From: Synchiropus splendidus
Taxonomy: Eukaryota; Chordata; Actinopteri; Syngnathiformes; Callionymidae
Length of the DNA: 64,000 nucleotides
NCBI RefSeq assembly: GCF_027744825.2
Contig: NC_071351.1
Span: 16,629,001 to 16,693,000 of the forward strand
Reading direction: 5' to 3'
Shown here: piece after piece, positions 13,101-27,406 of the stretch
Layout: each line of letters begins with the position of its first letter
Numbering within the stretch: position 1 is the stretch's first letter
Notes under the pieces: generated by a model
Told to the model about the DNA's origin: nothing
The model's input: only the letters and a program-made list of their open reading frames with translations
Database searches by the model: none
Program-made: the position numbers and the translations under genes

Positions 13101-16100
13101 AAAATGTTGATAACTTTGGAAAAATACTTCAGACAGCTTAGATTTGATGTGCAACTACTACAAAGACCCTTTCGTCGATAGTGGGAGGTGAAAATTTAAT
13201 GTTCTGAAGCTTCCCTGCAAAGTTATGGCACAATGCAGAAAACGCGTTTTCAGCCTAAGATAAGGTCGATTCCGAAACGCCAAACATAAAATGTTGATAA
13301 CTTTGGAAAAACACTTCAGACAGCTTAGATTTGATGTGCAACTACTAGAAAGACCCGTTCTGCTACAGTGGGACTTGAAAATTTCATGTTCTGAAGCTTC
13401 CCTGCAAAGTTATGGCACAATGCGTAAAACGCGTTTTCAGCCTGAGATAAGGTTGATTCCGGATCGCCAAACATAAGAATGTTGATAACTTTGGAAAAAC
13501 ACTTTCGACAGCTTAGATTTGATGTGCAACTACTAGAAATACCCTTTCTGCTATAGTGGGAGGAGAAAATTTCATTTTCTGAAGTCTCCCTGCAAAGTTA
13601 CGGCACAATGCAGAAAACGCGTTTTCAGCCTGAGATAAGTTGGGTTCCAGAACGCCAAACATAAAAATGTTGATAACTTTGGAAAAACACTTCAGACAGC
13701 TTAGATTTGATGTGCAACTACTAGAAAGACCCTTTCTGCTATAGTGGGAGGTGAACATTTCATGTTCTGAAGTTTCCCTGCAAAGTTATTGCACAATGCG
13801 TAAAACGCGTTTTCAGCCTAAGATAAGGTCGATTCCGAAACGCCAAACATAAAAATGTTGATAACTTTGGAAAAACACATCACACAGCTTAGATTTGTTG
13901 TGCAACTACTAGAAAGACCCTTTCTGCTATAGTGGGAGGTTAAAATTTCATGTTCGGAAGCTTCCATGCAAAGTTATGGCACAATGCAGACAACGCGTTT
14001 CCAGCCTGAGATAATGTCGATTCTGGAACGCCAAACATAAAAATGTTGATAGCTTTCGAAAGACACTTCAGACAGCTTAGATTTGATGTGCAACTACTAG
14101 ATAGACCCGTTCGGCTATTGTGGGAGGTGAAAATTTCATGTCCTGAAGCTTCCTAGCAAAGTTATGGCACAATGCAGAAAACGCCTTTTCAGACTGAGAT
14201 AAGGTTGATTCCCGAACGATAAACATAAAAATGTTCATAACTTTGGAAGAACACTTCAGACAGCTTACATTTGATGTGCAACTTCTAGAAAGACCTTTTC
14301 TGCTATAGTGGGAGGTGAACATTTCATGTTCTGAAGCTTCCCTGAGAAGTAATGGCACAATGCAGAAAACGCGTTTTCAGCCTGAGATAAGGTCGATTCC
14401 GGAATGCCAAACATAAAAATGTTGATAACTTTGGAAAAACACAGCTTAGATTTGATGTGCAACTACTAGAAAGACCCTTTCTGCTATAGTGGGATGTGAA
14501 CATTTCATATTCTGAAGCTTCCCTGCAAAGTTATTGCACAATGTGTAAATCGCGTTTTCAGCCTAACATAAGGTCGATTCCGGAACGCCAAACATAAAAA
14601 TGTTGATAACTTTGGAAAAACATTTCAGATAGCTTAGATTTGATGTGCAACTACTAGAAAGACCCTTTCTGCTGTAGTGGGAGGTGAACATTTCATGTTC
14701 TGAAGCTTCCCTGCAAAGTTATGGCACAATGCAGAAAACCTGTTTTCAGCCTGAGATAAGGTGGGTTCCGGAACGCCAAACATAAAAATGTTGATAACTT
14801 TGGAAAAACACTTCAGACAGCTTAGATTTGATGTGATACTACAAGAAAGACCCTTTCTGCTATAGTGGGATATGAAAATTTCATGTTCTGAAGCTTCACT
14901 GCAAAGTTATGGCAGAATGCGTAAATCGTGTTTTCAGCCTGAGATAAGGTCGATTCCGGAACGCCGAACATAAAAGTGTTGATAACTTTGGAAAAACACT
15001 TCAAACAGCTTTGATTTGATGTGCACCTACTCGAAAGACCCTTTCTGCTATAGTGGGAGGTGAAATTTTCATGTTCTGAAGCTTCCCTGCAAAGTTATGG
15101 CACAATGCAGAAAACGCGTTTTCGGCCTGAGATAAGGTCGATTCAGGAACACCAAACATAAAAATGTTGAAAACTTTCGAAAAACACTTCAGACAGCTTA
15201 GATTTGATATGCAACTACTAGAAATACCCTTTCTGCTCTTGTGGGAGGTGAAAATTTAATGTTCTGAAGCTTTCCTGCAAAGTTATGGCACAATGCGTAA
15301 AACGCGTTTTCAGCCTGAGATAAGGTTGATTCCAGAACGCCAAACATAAAAATGTTGATAACTTTGGAAAAACACTTCAGACAGCTTAGATTTGATGTGC
15401 AACTACTAGAAAGACCCTTTCTGCTACAGTGGGAGGTGAAAATTTCATGTTCTGAAGCTTCCCTACAAAGTTATGCCACAATGCAGGAAACGCGTTTTCA
15501 GCCTGAGATAAGGTCGATTCCGGAACGCCAAACATAAAAATATTGATAACTTTGGAAAAACACTTCAGACAGCTTAGATTTGATGTGCAACTACTAGAAA
15601 GACCCTTTCTGCTATATTGGGAGTTGAAAATTTCATGTTCTGAAGCTTTCCTGCAAAGTTATGGCACAATGCGTAAAACGCGTTTTCAGCCTGAGATAAG
15701 GTTGATTCCGGGACGCCAAACATCAGAATGTTGATAACTTTGGAAAAACACTTCAGACAGCTTAGATTTGATGTGCAACTACTAGAAATACCCTTTCTGC
15801 TATAGTGGGATGTTAAAATTTCATGTTCTGAAGCTTCCCTGCAAAGTTATGGCACAATGCAGAAAACGCGTTTTCGGGCTGAGATAAGGTCGATTCAGGA
15901 ACACCAAACATAAAAATGTTGAAAACTTTCGAAAAACACTTCAGACAGCTTAGATTTGATATGCAACTACTAGAAATACCCTTTCTGCTCTTGTGGGAGG
16001 TGAAAATTTCATGTTCTAAAGCTTCCCTGCAAAGTTATGGCACAATGCAGAAAACGCGTTTTCAGCCAGAGATAAGGTGGGTTCCAGAACGCCAAACATA

Positions 16101-19100
16101 AAAATGTTGATAACTTTGGAAAAATACTTCAGACAGCTTAGATTTGATGTGCAACTACTAGAAAGACCCTTTCGTCTATAGTCGGAGGTGAAAATTTAAT
16201 GTTCTGAAGATTCCCTGCAAAGTTATGGCACTATGCAGAAAACCTGTTTTCAGCCTAACATAAGGTGGTTTACAGAACGCCAAACATAAAAATGTTGATA
16301 ACTTTGGAAAAACACTTCAGACAGCTTAGATTTGATGTGAAACTACTAGAAAGACCCTTTCTGCTATATTGGGAGTTGAAAATTTCATGTTCTGAAGCTT
16401 TCCTGCAAAGTTATGGCACAATGCGTAAAACGCGTTTTCAGCCTGAGATAAGGTTGATTCCGGAACGCCAAACATAAGAATGTTGATAACTTTAGAAAAA
16501 CACTTCAGACAGCTTAGATTTGATGTGCAACTACTTAAAAGACCCTTTCTGCTCTAGTGGGAGGTGAAAATTTAATATTCTGAAGCTTCCCTGCAAAGTT
16601 ATGGCACAATGCAGAAATCCTGTTTTCAGCCTGAGATAAGGTGGTTTCCAGAACGCCAAACATAAAAATGTTGATAACTTTGGAAAAACACTTCAGACAG
16701 CTTAGATTTGATGTGCAACTACTAGAAAGACCCTTTCTGCTACAGTGGGAGGTGAAAATTTCATGTTGTGAAGCTTCCCTACAAAGTTATGCCACAATGC
16801 AGGAAACGCGTTTTCAGCCTGAGATAAGGTCGATTCCGGAACGCCAAACATAAAAATGTTGATAACTTTGGAAAAATACTTCAGACAGCTTAGATTTGAT
16901 GTGCAACTACTAGAAAGACCCTTTCGTCTATAGTGGGAGGTGAAAATGTAATGTTCTGAAGCTTCCCTGCAAAGTTATGGCACAATGCAGAAAACCTGTT
17001 TTCAGCCAGAGGTGGTTTCCAGAACGCCAAACATGAAAATGTTGATAACTTTGGAAAAACACTTCAGACAGCTTAGATTTGATGTGCAACTACTAGAAAG
17101 ACCCTTTCTGCTATATTGGGAGTTGAAAATTTCATGTTCTGAAGCTTTCCTGCAAAGTTATGGCACAATGCGTAAAACGCGTTATCAGCCTGAGATAAGG
17201 TTGATTCCGGAACGCCAAACATCAGAATGTTGATAACTTTCGAAAAACACTTCAGACAGCTTAGATTTGATGTGCAACTACTAGAAATACCCTTTCTGCT
17301 ATAGTGGGATGTTAAAATTTCATGTTCTGAAGCTTCCCTGCAAAGTTATGGCACAATGCAGAAAACGCGTTTTCGGGCTGAGATAAGGTCGATTCAGGAA
17401 CACCAAACATAAAAATGTTGAAAACTTTCGAAAAACACTTCAGACAGCTTAGATTTGATATGCAACTACTAGAAATACCCTTTCTGCTCTTGTGGGAGGT
17501 GAAAATTTCATGTTCTAAAGCTTCCCTGCAAGGTTATGGCACAATGCAGAAAACGCGTTTTCAGCCAGAGATAAGGTGGGTTCCAGAACGCCAAACATAA
17601 AAATGTTGATAACTTTGGAAAAATACTTCAGACAGCTTAGATTTGATGTGCAACTACTAGAAAGACCCTTTCGTCTATAGTGGGAGGTGAAAATTTAATG
17701 TTCTGAAGCTTCCCTGCAAAGTTATGGCACAATGCAGAAAACCTGTTTTCAGCCTAAGATAAGGTGGTTTCCAGAACGCCAAACATAAAAATGTTGATAA
17801 CTTTGGAAAAACACTTCAGACAGCTTAGATTTGATGTGCAACTACTAGAAAGACCCTTTCTGCTACAGTGCGAGGTGAAAATTTCATGTTCTGAAGCTTC
17901 CCTACAAAGTTATGCCACAATGCAGGAAACGCGTTTTCAGCCTGAGATAAGATCGATTCCGGAACGCCAAACATAAAAATATTGATAACTTTGGAAAAAC
18001 ACTTCAGACAGCTTAGATTTGATGTGCAACTACGAGAAAGACCCTTTCTGCTACAGTGGGAGGTGAAAATTTCATGTTCTGAAGCTTTCCTGCAAAGTTA
18101 TGGCACAATGCGTAAAACGCGTTTTCAGCCTGAGATAAGGTTGATTCCGGAACGCCAAACATAAGAATGTTGATAACTTTAGGAAAACACTTCAGACAGC
18201 TTAGATTTGATGTGCAACTACTTAAAAGACCCTTTCTGCTCTAGTGGGAGGTGAAAATTTTATGTTCTGAAGCTTCCCTGCAAAGTTATGGCACAATGCA
18301 GGAAACGCGTTTTCGGGCTGTGATAAGGTCGATTCAGGAACACCAAACATAAAAATGTTGAAAACTTTCGAAAAACACTTCAGACAGCTTAGATTTGATA
18401 TGCAACTACTAGAAATACCCTTTCTGCTCTTGTGGGAGGTGAAAATTTCATGTTCTAAAGCTTCCCTGCAAAGTTATGGCACAATGCAGAAAGCGCGTTT
18501 TCAGCCAGAGATAAGGTGGGTTCGAGAACGCCAAACATAAAAATGTTGATAACTTTGGAAAAACACTTCAGACAGCTTAGATTTGATGTGCAACTACTAG
18601 AAAGACCCTTTCTGCTACAGTGCGAGGTGAAAATTTCATGTTCTGAAGCTTCCCTACAAAGTTATGCCGCAATGCAGGAAACGCGTTTTCAGCCTGAGAT
18701 AAGATCGATTCCGGAACGCCAAACATAAAAATATTGATAACTTTGGAAAAACACTTCAGACAGCTTAGATTTGATGTGAAACTACTAGAAAGACCCTTTC
18801 TGCTATATTGGGAGTTGAAAATTTCATGTTCTGAAGCTTTCCTGCAAAGTTATGGCACAATGCGTAAAACGCGTTTTCAGCCTGAGATAAGGTTGATTCC
18901 GGAACGCCAAACATAAAAGTGTTGATAACTTTGGAAAAACACTTCAAACAGCTTTGATTTGATGTGCACCTACTCGAAAGACCCTTTCTGCTATAGTGGG
19001 AGGTGAAATTTTCATGGTCTGAAGCTTCCCTGCAAAGTTATGGCACAATGCAGAAAACGCGTTTTCGGCCTGAGATAAGGTCGATTCAGGAACACCAAAC

Positions 19101-20644
19101 ATAAAAATGTTGAAAACTTTCGAAAAACACTTCAGACAGCTTAGATTTGATGTGCAACTACGAGAAAGACCCTTTCTGCTATAGTGGGAGGTGAAAATAT
19201 CATGTTCTGAAGCTTCCCTGCAAAGTTATGGCACAATGCGTAAAACGCGTTTTCAGCCTGAGATGAGGTTGATTTCAGAATGCCAAACATAAAAATGTTG
19301 ATAACTCAGGACAAACTCTACAGACAGCTTAGATTTGATGTGCAACTACTAGAAATACCCTTTCTGCTCTAGTGGGAGGTGAAAATTTCATGTTCTAAAG
19401 CTTCCCTGCAAAGTTATGGCACAATGCAGAAAACGCGTTTTCAGCCTGAGATAAGGTGGGTACCAGAACGCCAAACATAAAAATGTTGATAACTTTGGAA
19501 ATACACTTCAGACAGCTTAGATTTGATGTGCAACTACTAGAAATACCCCTTCTGCTATAGTGGGAGGAGAAAATTTCATGTTCTGAAGTATCCCTGCAAA
19601 GTTATGGCACAATGCAGAAAACGCGTTTTCAGCCTGAGATAAGGTGGGTTCCAGAACGCCAAACATAAAAATGTTGATAACTTTGGAAAAAGACTTCAGA
19701 CAGCTTAGATTTGATGTGCAACTACTAGAAAGACCCTTTCTGCTATAGTGGGAGGTGAAAATTTCATGTTCTGAAGCTTCCCTGCAAAGTTATGGCACAA
19801 TGCAGAAAACGCGTTTTCAGCCTGAGATAACGTGGGTTCCAGAACGCCAAACATAAAAATGTTGATAACTTTGGAAAAACACTTCAGACAGCTTAGATTT
19901 GATGTGCAACTACTAGAATTACCCTATCTGCTATAGTGGGAGGCGAATATTTCATGTTCTGAAGCTTCCCTGAAAAGTTATGGCACAATGCAGAAAACGC
20001 GTTTTCAGCCTGAGAAAAGGTCGATTCCGGAACGCCAAACATAAAAATGCTGATGACTATGGAAAAAACACTTCAGACAGCTTAGTTTTGATGTGCAACT
20101 AGGAGAAAGACCCTTTCTGCGATAGTGGGTGGTGAAAATTCGATGTTCTGAAGCTTCCCTGCAAAGTTATGGCACAATGCGTGAAAAGCGTTTTTAGCCT
20201 GAGATAAGGTCGATTCCAGAACGCCAAACATAAGAATGTTGATAACTTTGGAAAAACACTTCAGACAACTTAGATTTGATGTGCAACTACTTGAAATACC
20301 CTTTCTGCTATAGTTGGAGGTGAAAATTTCATGTTCTGAAGTTTCCCTGCAAAGTTATGGCACAATGCAGAAAACGCCTTTTCAGCCTGAGATAAGGTGG
20401 GTTCCAGAACGCCAAACATAAAAATGTTGATAACTTTGAAAAAACACTTCAGACAGCTTAGATTTGATGTGCAACTACTAGAAAGACCCTTTCTGCTATA
20501 TGGGAGGAGAAAATTTCATGTTCTGAAGTCGTCCTGCGAAGTTATGGCACAATGCAGAAAACGCGTTTTCAGCCTGAGATAAGTTGGGTTCCATAACGCC
20601 AAACATAAAAATGTTGATAACTTTGGAAAAACACTTCAGACTGC

Positions 20645-21640
20645 TTAGATTTGATGGGCAACTACTAGAAAGACCCTTTCTGCTATAGTGGGAGGTGAAA
20701 ATTTCATTTTCTGAAACTTCCCTGCAAAGTTATGGCACAATGCGTAAAACGCGTTTTCAGCCTGAGATAAGGTCGATTCCGGAACGCCAAACATAAAAAT
20801 GTTGATAACTTTCGAAAAACATTTCAGACAGCTTAGATTAGATGTGCAACTACTAGAAAGACCCTTTCTGCTATAGTGGGAGGTCAACATTTCATGTTCT
20901 GAAGCTTCCCAAGGAAAGTTATGGGACAATGCAGAAAACGATTTTTCATCCTGAGATAAGGTCGATTACGGGACGCGAAACATAAAAATGTTCATAACTT
21001 TTGAAAAACACTTCAGACAGCTTAGATTTGATGTGCAACTACGAGAAAGACCCTTTCTGCTATAGTCGGAGGTGAAAATTTCATGTTCTGAAGCTTCCCT
21101 GCAAATTTATGGGACAATGCAGAAAACGATTTTTCATCCTGAGATAAGGTCGATTCCGGAACGCCAAAGGTAAAAATGTTGATAACTTTGGAAAAACACT
21201 TCAGACAGCTTAGATTTGATGTGCAACTACTAGAAAGACCCTTTCTGCTATAGTGGGAGGTGAAAATTTCATGTTCTGAAGCTTCCCTGCAAAGTTATGT
21301 CACAATGCAGAAAACGCGTTTTCAGCCTCACATAAGGTCAATTCCGGAACGCCAAACATAAAAATGTTAATAACTTCGGAAAAACACTTCAGACAGTTTA
21401 GATTTGTGTGCAACTACTAGAAAGATCCTTTCTGCTATAGTGGGAGGTGAAATTTTTTTGTTCTGAAGCTTCCCTGCAAAGTTATGGCACAATGCAAAAA
21501 ACGCGTTTTCAACCTCACATAAGGTCGATTCCGGAACGCCAAACATAAAAATGTTGATAACTTCCGAAAAATACTTCAGACAGCTTAGATTTGATGTGCA
21601 ACTACTAGAGAGACCCTTTATTCTATAGTGGGAGGTGAAA
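20645..21640. repeat. Duplicated block, copy 1 (partner about 24959-25955)
   Basis: About 1 kb recurs at an offset near 4314 bp (about 23 monomers). Both copies share rare marks: 'aacgatttttcatcctgag', 'ttacgggacgcgaaacat', 'cgccaaaggtaaaaatg', and the 2-bp deleted form 'agatttgtgt' followed by 'caacta'. Small differences such as 'gtgcaactacgag' against 'gtgcacctacgag' show that some time has passed since the copying. Confidence 0.8.
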
Positions 21641-23819
21641 ATGTCATGTTATGAAGTTTCCATGCAAAGTTATGGCACAATGCTGAAAACGCGTTTTCAG
21701 CCTCACATAAGGTCAGTTCCGGAACGCCAAACATAAAAATGTTAATAACTTCGGAAAAACACTTCAGACAGCATAGATTTGTGTGCAACTACTAGAAAGA
21801 TCCTTGCTGCTATAGTGGGAGGTGAAAATGTGATGTCCTGAAGCTTCCATGCAAAGTTGTGGCACAATGCAGGAAACGCGTTTTCAGCCTCACATAAGGT
21901 CAATTCCGGAACGCCAAACATAAAAATGTTGATAACTTCTGAAAAACACTTCAGACAGCTTAGATTTGATGCGCAACTACTAGAAAGACCCTTTCTGCTA
22001 TAGTGGGAGTTTAAAATTTCATTTTCTGAAGCTTCCCTGCAAAGTTATGGCACAATGCAGAAAACACATTTTCAGCCTGACAAAAGGTGGGTTCCGGAAC
22101 GCCAAACATAAAAATGTTGAGAACTTTGGAAAAACACTTCAGACAGCTTCGATTTGATGTGCAACTACGAGAAAGACCCTTTCTGCTATAGTGGGAAATG
22201 AACATTTCATGATCTGAAGCTTCCCTGCAAAGTTATGGCACAATGCAGAAAACGCGTTTTCAGCCTGAGATAAGGTCGATTCAGGAACACCAAACATAAA
22301 AATGTTGAAAACTTTCGAAAAACACTTCAGACAGCTTAGATTTGATGTGCAACTACGAGAAAGACCCTTTCTGCTATAGTGGGAGGTGAAAATTTCATGT
22401 TCTGAAGCTTCGCTGCAAAGTTCTGGCACAATGCGTAAAACTCGTTTTCAGCCTGAGATGAGGTTGATTTCAGAACGGCAAACATAAAAATGTTGCTAAC
22501 TTTGGAAAAACACTTCAGACAGCTTAGATTTGATGTGCAACTACTAGAAAGACCCTTTCTGCTATAGTGGGAGGTGAACATTTCATGTTCTGAAGCTTCC
22601 CTGAGAAGTTATGGCACAATGCAGAAAAGGCGTTTTCAGCCTGAGATAAGGTCGATTCAGGAACACCAAACATAAAAATGTTGAAAACTTTCGAAAAACA
22701 CTTCAGACAGCTTAGATTTGATATGCAACTACTAGAAATACCCTTTCTGCTCTTGTGGGAGGTGAAAATTTCATGTTCTAAAGCTTCCCTGCAAAGTTAT
22801 GGCACAATGCAGAAAACGCGTTTTCAGCCTGAGATAAGGTCGATTCCGGAACGCCAAACATAAAAATGTTGATAACTTTGGAAAAACACTTCAGACAACT
22901 TAGATTTGATGTGAGACTACTAGAAAGACCCTTTCTGCTATAGTGTGATATGAAAATTTCATGTTCTGAAGCTTCCCTGCAAAGTTATGGCAGAATGCGT
23001 AAATCGTGTTTTGAGCCTGAGATAAGGTTGATTCTGGAACGCCAAACATAAGAATGTTGATAACTTTAGAAAAACACTTCAGACAGCTTAGATTTGATGT
23101 GCAACTACTAGAAAGACCCTTTCTGCTATAGTGGGAGGTGAAAATTTCATGTTCTGAAGCCTCCCTGCAAAGTTATGGCACAATGCAGAAAACGCGTTTT
23201 CAGCCTGAGATAACGTGGGTTCCAGAACGCCAAACATAAAAATGTTGATAACTTTGGAAAAACACTTCAGACAGCTTAGATTTGATGTGCAACTAGGAGA
23301 AAGACCCTTTCTGCGATAGTGGGTGGTGAAAATTCGATGTTCTGAAGCTTCCCTGCAAAGTTATGGCACAATGCGTGAAAAGCGTTTTTAGCCTGAGATA
23401 AGGGAGATTCCAGAACGCCAAACATAAGAATGTTGATAACTTTGGAAAAACACTTCAGACAACTTGGATTTGATGTGCAACTACTTGAAATACCCTTTCT
23501 GCTATAGTTGGAGGTGAAAATTTCATGTTCTGAAGTTTCCCTGCAAAGTTATGGCACAATGCAGAAAACGCGTTTTCAGCCTGAGATAAGGTGGGTTCCA
23601 GAACGCCAAACATAAAAATGTTGATAACTTTGAAAAAACACTTCAGACAGCTTAGATTTGATGTGCAACTACTAGAAAGACCCTTTCTGCTATATGGGAG
23701 GAGAAAATTTCATGTTCTGAAGTCGTCCTGCGAAGTTATGGCACAATGCAGAAAACGCGTTTTCAGCCTGAGATAAGGTGGGTTCCAGAACGCCAAACAT
23801 AAAAATGTTGATAACTTTG

Positions 23820-24430
23820 GAAAAACACTTCAGACTGCTTAGATTTGATGTGCAACTACTAGAAAGACGCTTTCTGCTATAGTGGGAGTTGAAAATGTCA
23901 TGTTCTGAAGCTTTCCTGCAAAGTTATGGCACAATGCAGAAAACGCATTTTCAATAAGTTGCGATCCGGAACGCCAAACATAAAAATGTTGATAACTTTC
24001 GAAAAACACTTCAGACAGCTTAGATTTGTTGTGCAACTACTAGAAAGACCCTTGCTGCTATAGTGAGAGGTGAAAATTTCATATTCTTCAGCTTTCCTGC
24101 AAAGTGATGGCACAATGCAGAAAACGCGTTTTCAGCCTGAGATAAGGTTGATTCCGGAACGCCAAACATAAGAATGTTGATAACTTTGGAAAAACACTTC
24201 ACACAGCTTACATTTGATGTGCAACTACTAGAAAGACCATTTCTGCTATAGTGGGAGGAGAAAATTTCAAGTTCTGAAACTTCCGTGCAAAGTTATGGCA
24301 CAATGCAGAAAACGCGTTTTCAGCATGAGACAAGGTCAATTCCGGAACGCCAAATATAAAAATTTGATAAACTTTGAAAAACACTTCAGACAGCTTAGAT
24401 TTGATGTGCAACTACTAGAAAGACCCTTTC
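23820..24430. repeat. Block with a scrambled monomer, copy 1 of a 40-monomer offset pair (partner about 31332-31942)
   Basis: Near 23950 one monomer carries 'ttttcaataagttgcgatcc' where others read 'ttttcagcctgagataagg', a local rearrangement. The same scar is found near 31462, 7512 bp away (about 40 monomers), within about 600 bp of matching sequence that also shares 'tgaaaatgtcatg', 'tcatattcttcagc' and 'ccaaatataaaaatttgat'. The unique scar shows that the two blocks descend from one event. Confidence 0.85.
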
Positions 24431-26090
24431 TGCAACAGTGGGAGGTGAAAATTTCAAGTTCTGAAGCTTCCGTGCAAAGTTATAGCACAATGCAGAAAAG
24501 GCGTTTTCAGCCTGAGATAAGGTTGATTCCGGAACGCCAAACATAAAAATGTTTATAACTTTGGAAAAACACTTCAGACAGCTTAGATTTGATGTGCAAG
24601 TACTAGAAAGACCCTTTCTGCTATAGTGGGAGGTGAAAATTTCATGTTCTGAAGATTCACTGCAAAGTTATGGCACAATGCAGAAAAAGCGTATTCAGCC
24701 TGAGATAAGGTGGATTCCGTAATGCCAAACATAAAAATGTTTATAACTTTGGAAAAACACTTCAGACAGCTTAGATTTGATGTGCAACTACTAGAAAGAC
24801 CCTTTCTGCTATAGTGGGATATGAAAATTTAATATTCTGAAGATTCCCTGCAAAATTATGGCAGAATGCGTAAATCGTGTTTTCAGCCTGAGATAAGGTC
24901 GATTCCTGAATGCCAAACATAAAAATGTTGATAACTTTGGAAAAACACTTCAAACAGCTTAGATTTGATGTGCAACTACTAGAAAGACCCTTTCTGCTAT
25001 AGTGGGAGGTGAAAATTTCATTTTCTGAAGCTTCCCTGCAAAGTTATGGCACAATGCGTAAAACGCGTTTTCAGCCTGAGATAAGGTCGATTCCGGAACG
25101 CCAAACATAAAAATGTTGATAACTTTCGAAAAACATTTCAGACAGCTTAGATTAGATGTGCAACTACTAGAAAGACCCTTTCTGCTATAGTGGGAGGTCA
25201 ACATTTCATGTTCTGAAGCTTCCCATGGAAAGTTATGGGACAATGCAGAAAACGATTTTTCATCCTGAGATAACGTCGATTACGGGACGCGAAACATAAA
25301 AATGTTCATAACTTTTGAAAAACACTTCAGACAGCTTAGATTTGATGTGCACCTACGAGAAAGACCCTTTCTGCTATAGTCGGAGGTGAAAATTTCATGT
25401 TCTGAAGCTTCCCTGCAAATTTATGGGACAATGCAGAAAACGATTTTTCATCCTGAGATAAGGTCGATTCCGGAACGCCAAAGGTAAAAATGTTGATAAC
25501 TTTGGAAAAACACTTCAGACAGCTTAGATTTGATGTGCAACTACTAGAAAGACCCTTTCTGCTATAGTGGGAGGTGAAAATTTCATGTTCTGAAGCTTCC
25601 CTGCAAAGTTATGTCACAATGCAGTAAACGCGTTTTCAGCCTCACATAAGGTCAATTCCGGAACGCCAAACATAAAAATGTTAATAACTTCGGAAAAACA
25701 CTTCAGACAGTTTAGATTTGTGTCCAACTACTAGAAAGATCCTTTCTGCTATAGTGGGAGGTGAAATTTTTTTGTTGTGAAGCTTCCCTGCAAAGTTATG
25801 GCACAATGCAGAAAACGTGTTTTCAACCTCACATAAGGTCGATTCCGGAACGCCAAACATAAAAATGTTGATAACTTCCGAAAAACACTTCAGACAGCTT
25901 AGATTTGATGTGCAACTACTAGAGAGACACTTTATGCTATAGTGGGAGGTGAAAATGTCATGTTCTGAAGCTTCGATGCAAAGTTATGGCACAATGCAGA
26001 AAACGCGTTTTCAGCCTCACATAAGGTCAATTCCGGAACGCCAAACATAAAAATGTTGATAACTTCTGAAAAACACTTCAGACAGCTTCG

Positions 26091-27406
26091 ATTTGATGTG
26101 CAACTACGAGAAAGACCCTTTCTGCTATAGTGGGAAATGAACATTTCATGATCTGAAGCTTCCCTGCAAAGTTATGGCACAATGCAGAAAACGCGTTTTC
26201 AGCCTGAGATAAGGTCGATTCAGGAACACCAAACATAAAAATGTTGAAAACTTTCGAAAAACACTTCAGACAGCTTAGATTTGATGTGCAACTACGAGAA
26301 AGACCCTTTCTGCTATAGTGGGAGGTGAAAATTTCATGTTCTGAAGCTTCGCTGCAAAGTTCTGGCACAATGCGTAAAACTCGTTTTCAGCCTGAGATGA
26401 GGTTGATTTCAGAACGGCAAACATAAAAATGTTGCTAACTTTGGAAAAACACTTCAGACAGCTTAGATTTGATGTGCAACTACTAGAAAGACCCTTTCTG
26501 CTATAGTGGGAGGTGAACATTTCATGTTCTGAAGCTTCCCTGAGAAGTTATGGCACAATGCAGAAAAGGCGTTTTCAGCCTGAGATAAGGTCGATTCAGG
26601 AACACCAAACATAAAAATGTTGAAAACTTTCGAAAAACACTTCAGACACCTTAGATTTGATATGCAACTACTAGAAATGCCCTTTCTGCTCTTGTGGGAG
26701 GTGAAAATTTCATGTTCTAAAGCTTCCCTGCAAAGTTATGGCACAATGCAGAAAACGCGTTTTCAGCCTGAGATGAGGTTGATTTCAGAACGGCAAACAT
26801 AAAAATGTTGCTAACTTTGGAAAAACACTTCAGACAGCTTAGATTTGATGTGCAACTACTAGAAAGACCCTTTCGTCTATAGTTGGAGGTGAAAATTTAA
26901 TGTTCTGAAGCTTCCCTGCAAAGTTATGGCACAATGCAGAAAACCTGTTTTCAGCCTAAGATAAGGTGGTTTCCAGAACGCCAAACATAAAAATCTTGAT
27001 CACTTTGGAAAAACACTTCAGACAGCTTAGATTTGATGTGCAACTACTAGAAAGACCCTTTCTGCTATAGTGGGAGGTGAAAATTTCATGTTCTGAAGCT
27101 TCCCTACAAAGTTATGCCACAATGCAGGAAACGCGTTTTCAGCCTGAGATAAGATCGATTCCGGAACGCCAAACATAAAAATATTGATAACTTTGGAAAA
27201 ACACTTCAGACAGCTTAGATTTGATGTGAAACTACTAGAAAGACCCTTTCTGCTATATTGGGAGTTGAAAATTTCATGTTCTGAAGCTTTCCTGCAAAGT
27301 TATGGCACAATGCGTAAAAGGTGTTTTCAGCCTGAGATAAGGTTGATTCCGGAACGCCAAACATAAGAATGTTGATAACTTTAGAAAAACACTTCAGACA
27401 GCTTAG
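26091..27406. repeat. Seven-monomer tandem duplication, copy 1
   Basis: This 1316-bp segment (7 x 188) is followed immediately by a second copy at 27407-28722. By eye I find about one internal difference ('aaatcttgatcac' near 27000 against 'aaatcttgataac' near 28316). The copies differ from ordinary neighbours by shared marks such as 'gtgggaaatgaacatttc', 'tgatctgaagc', 'gttgctaactttgg' and 'cgtaaaaggtg'. An older relative of its first four monomers lies at about 22140-22870. Confidence 0.88.

Noticed and set aside
14430..14460. Possible insertion or excision footprint where the monomer is 7 bp short
   Set aside because: The change is a simple loss of 'ttcagac' with no duplication or foreign bases; ordinary replication slippage explains it.
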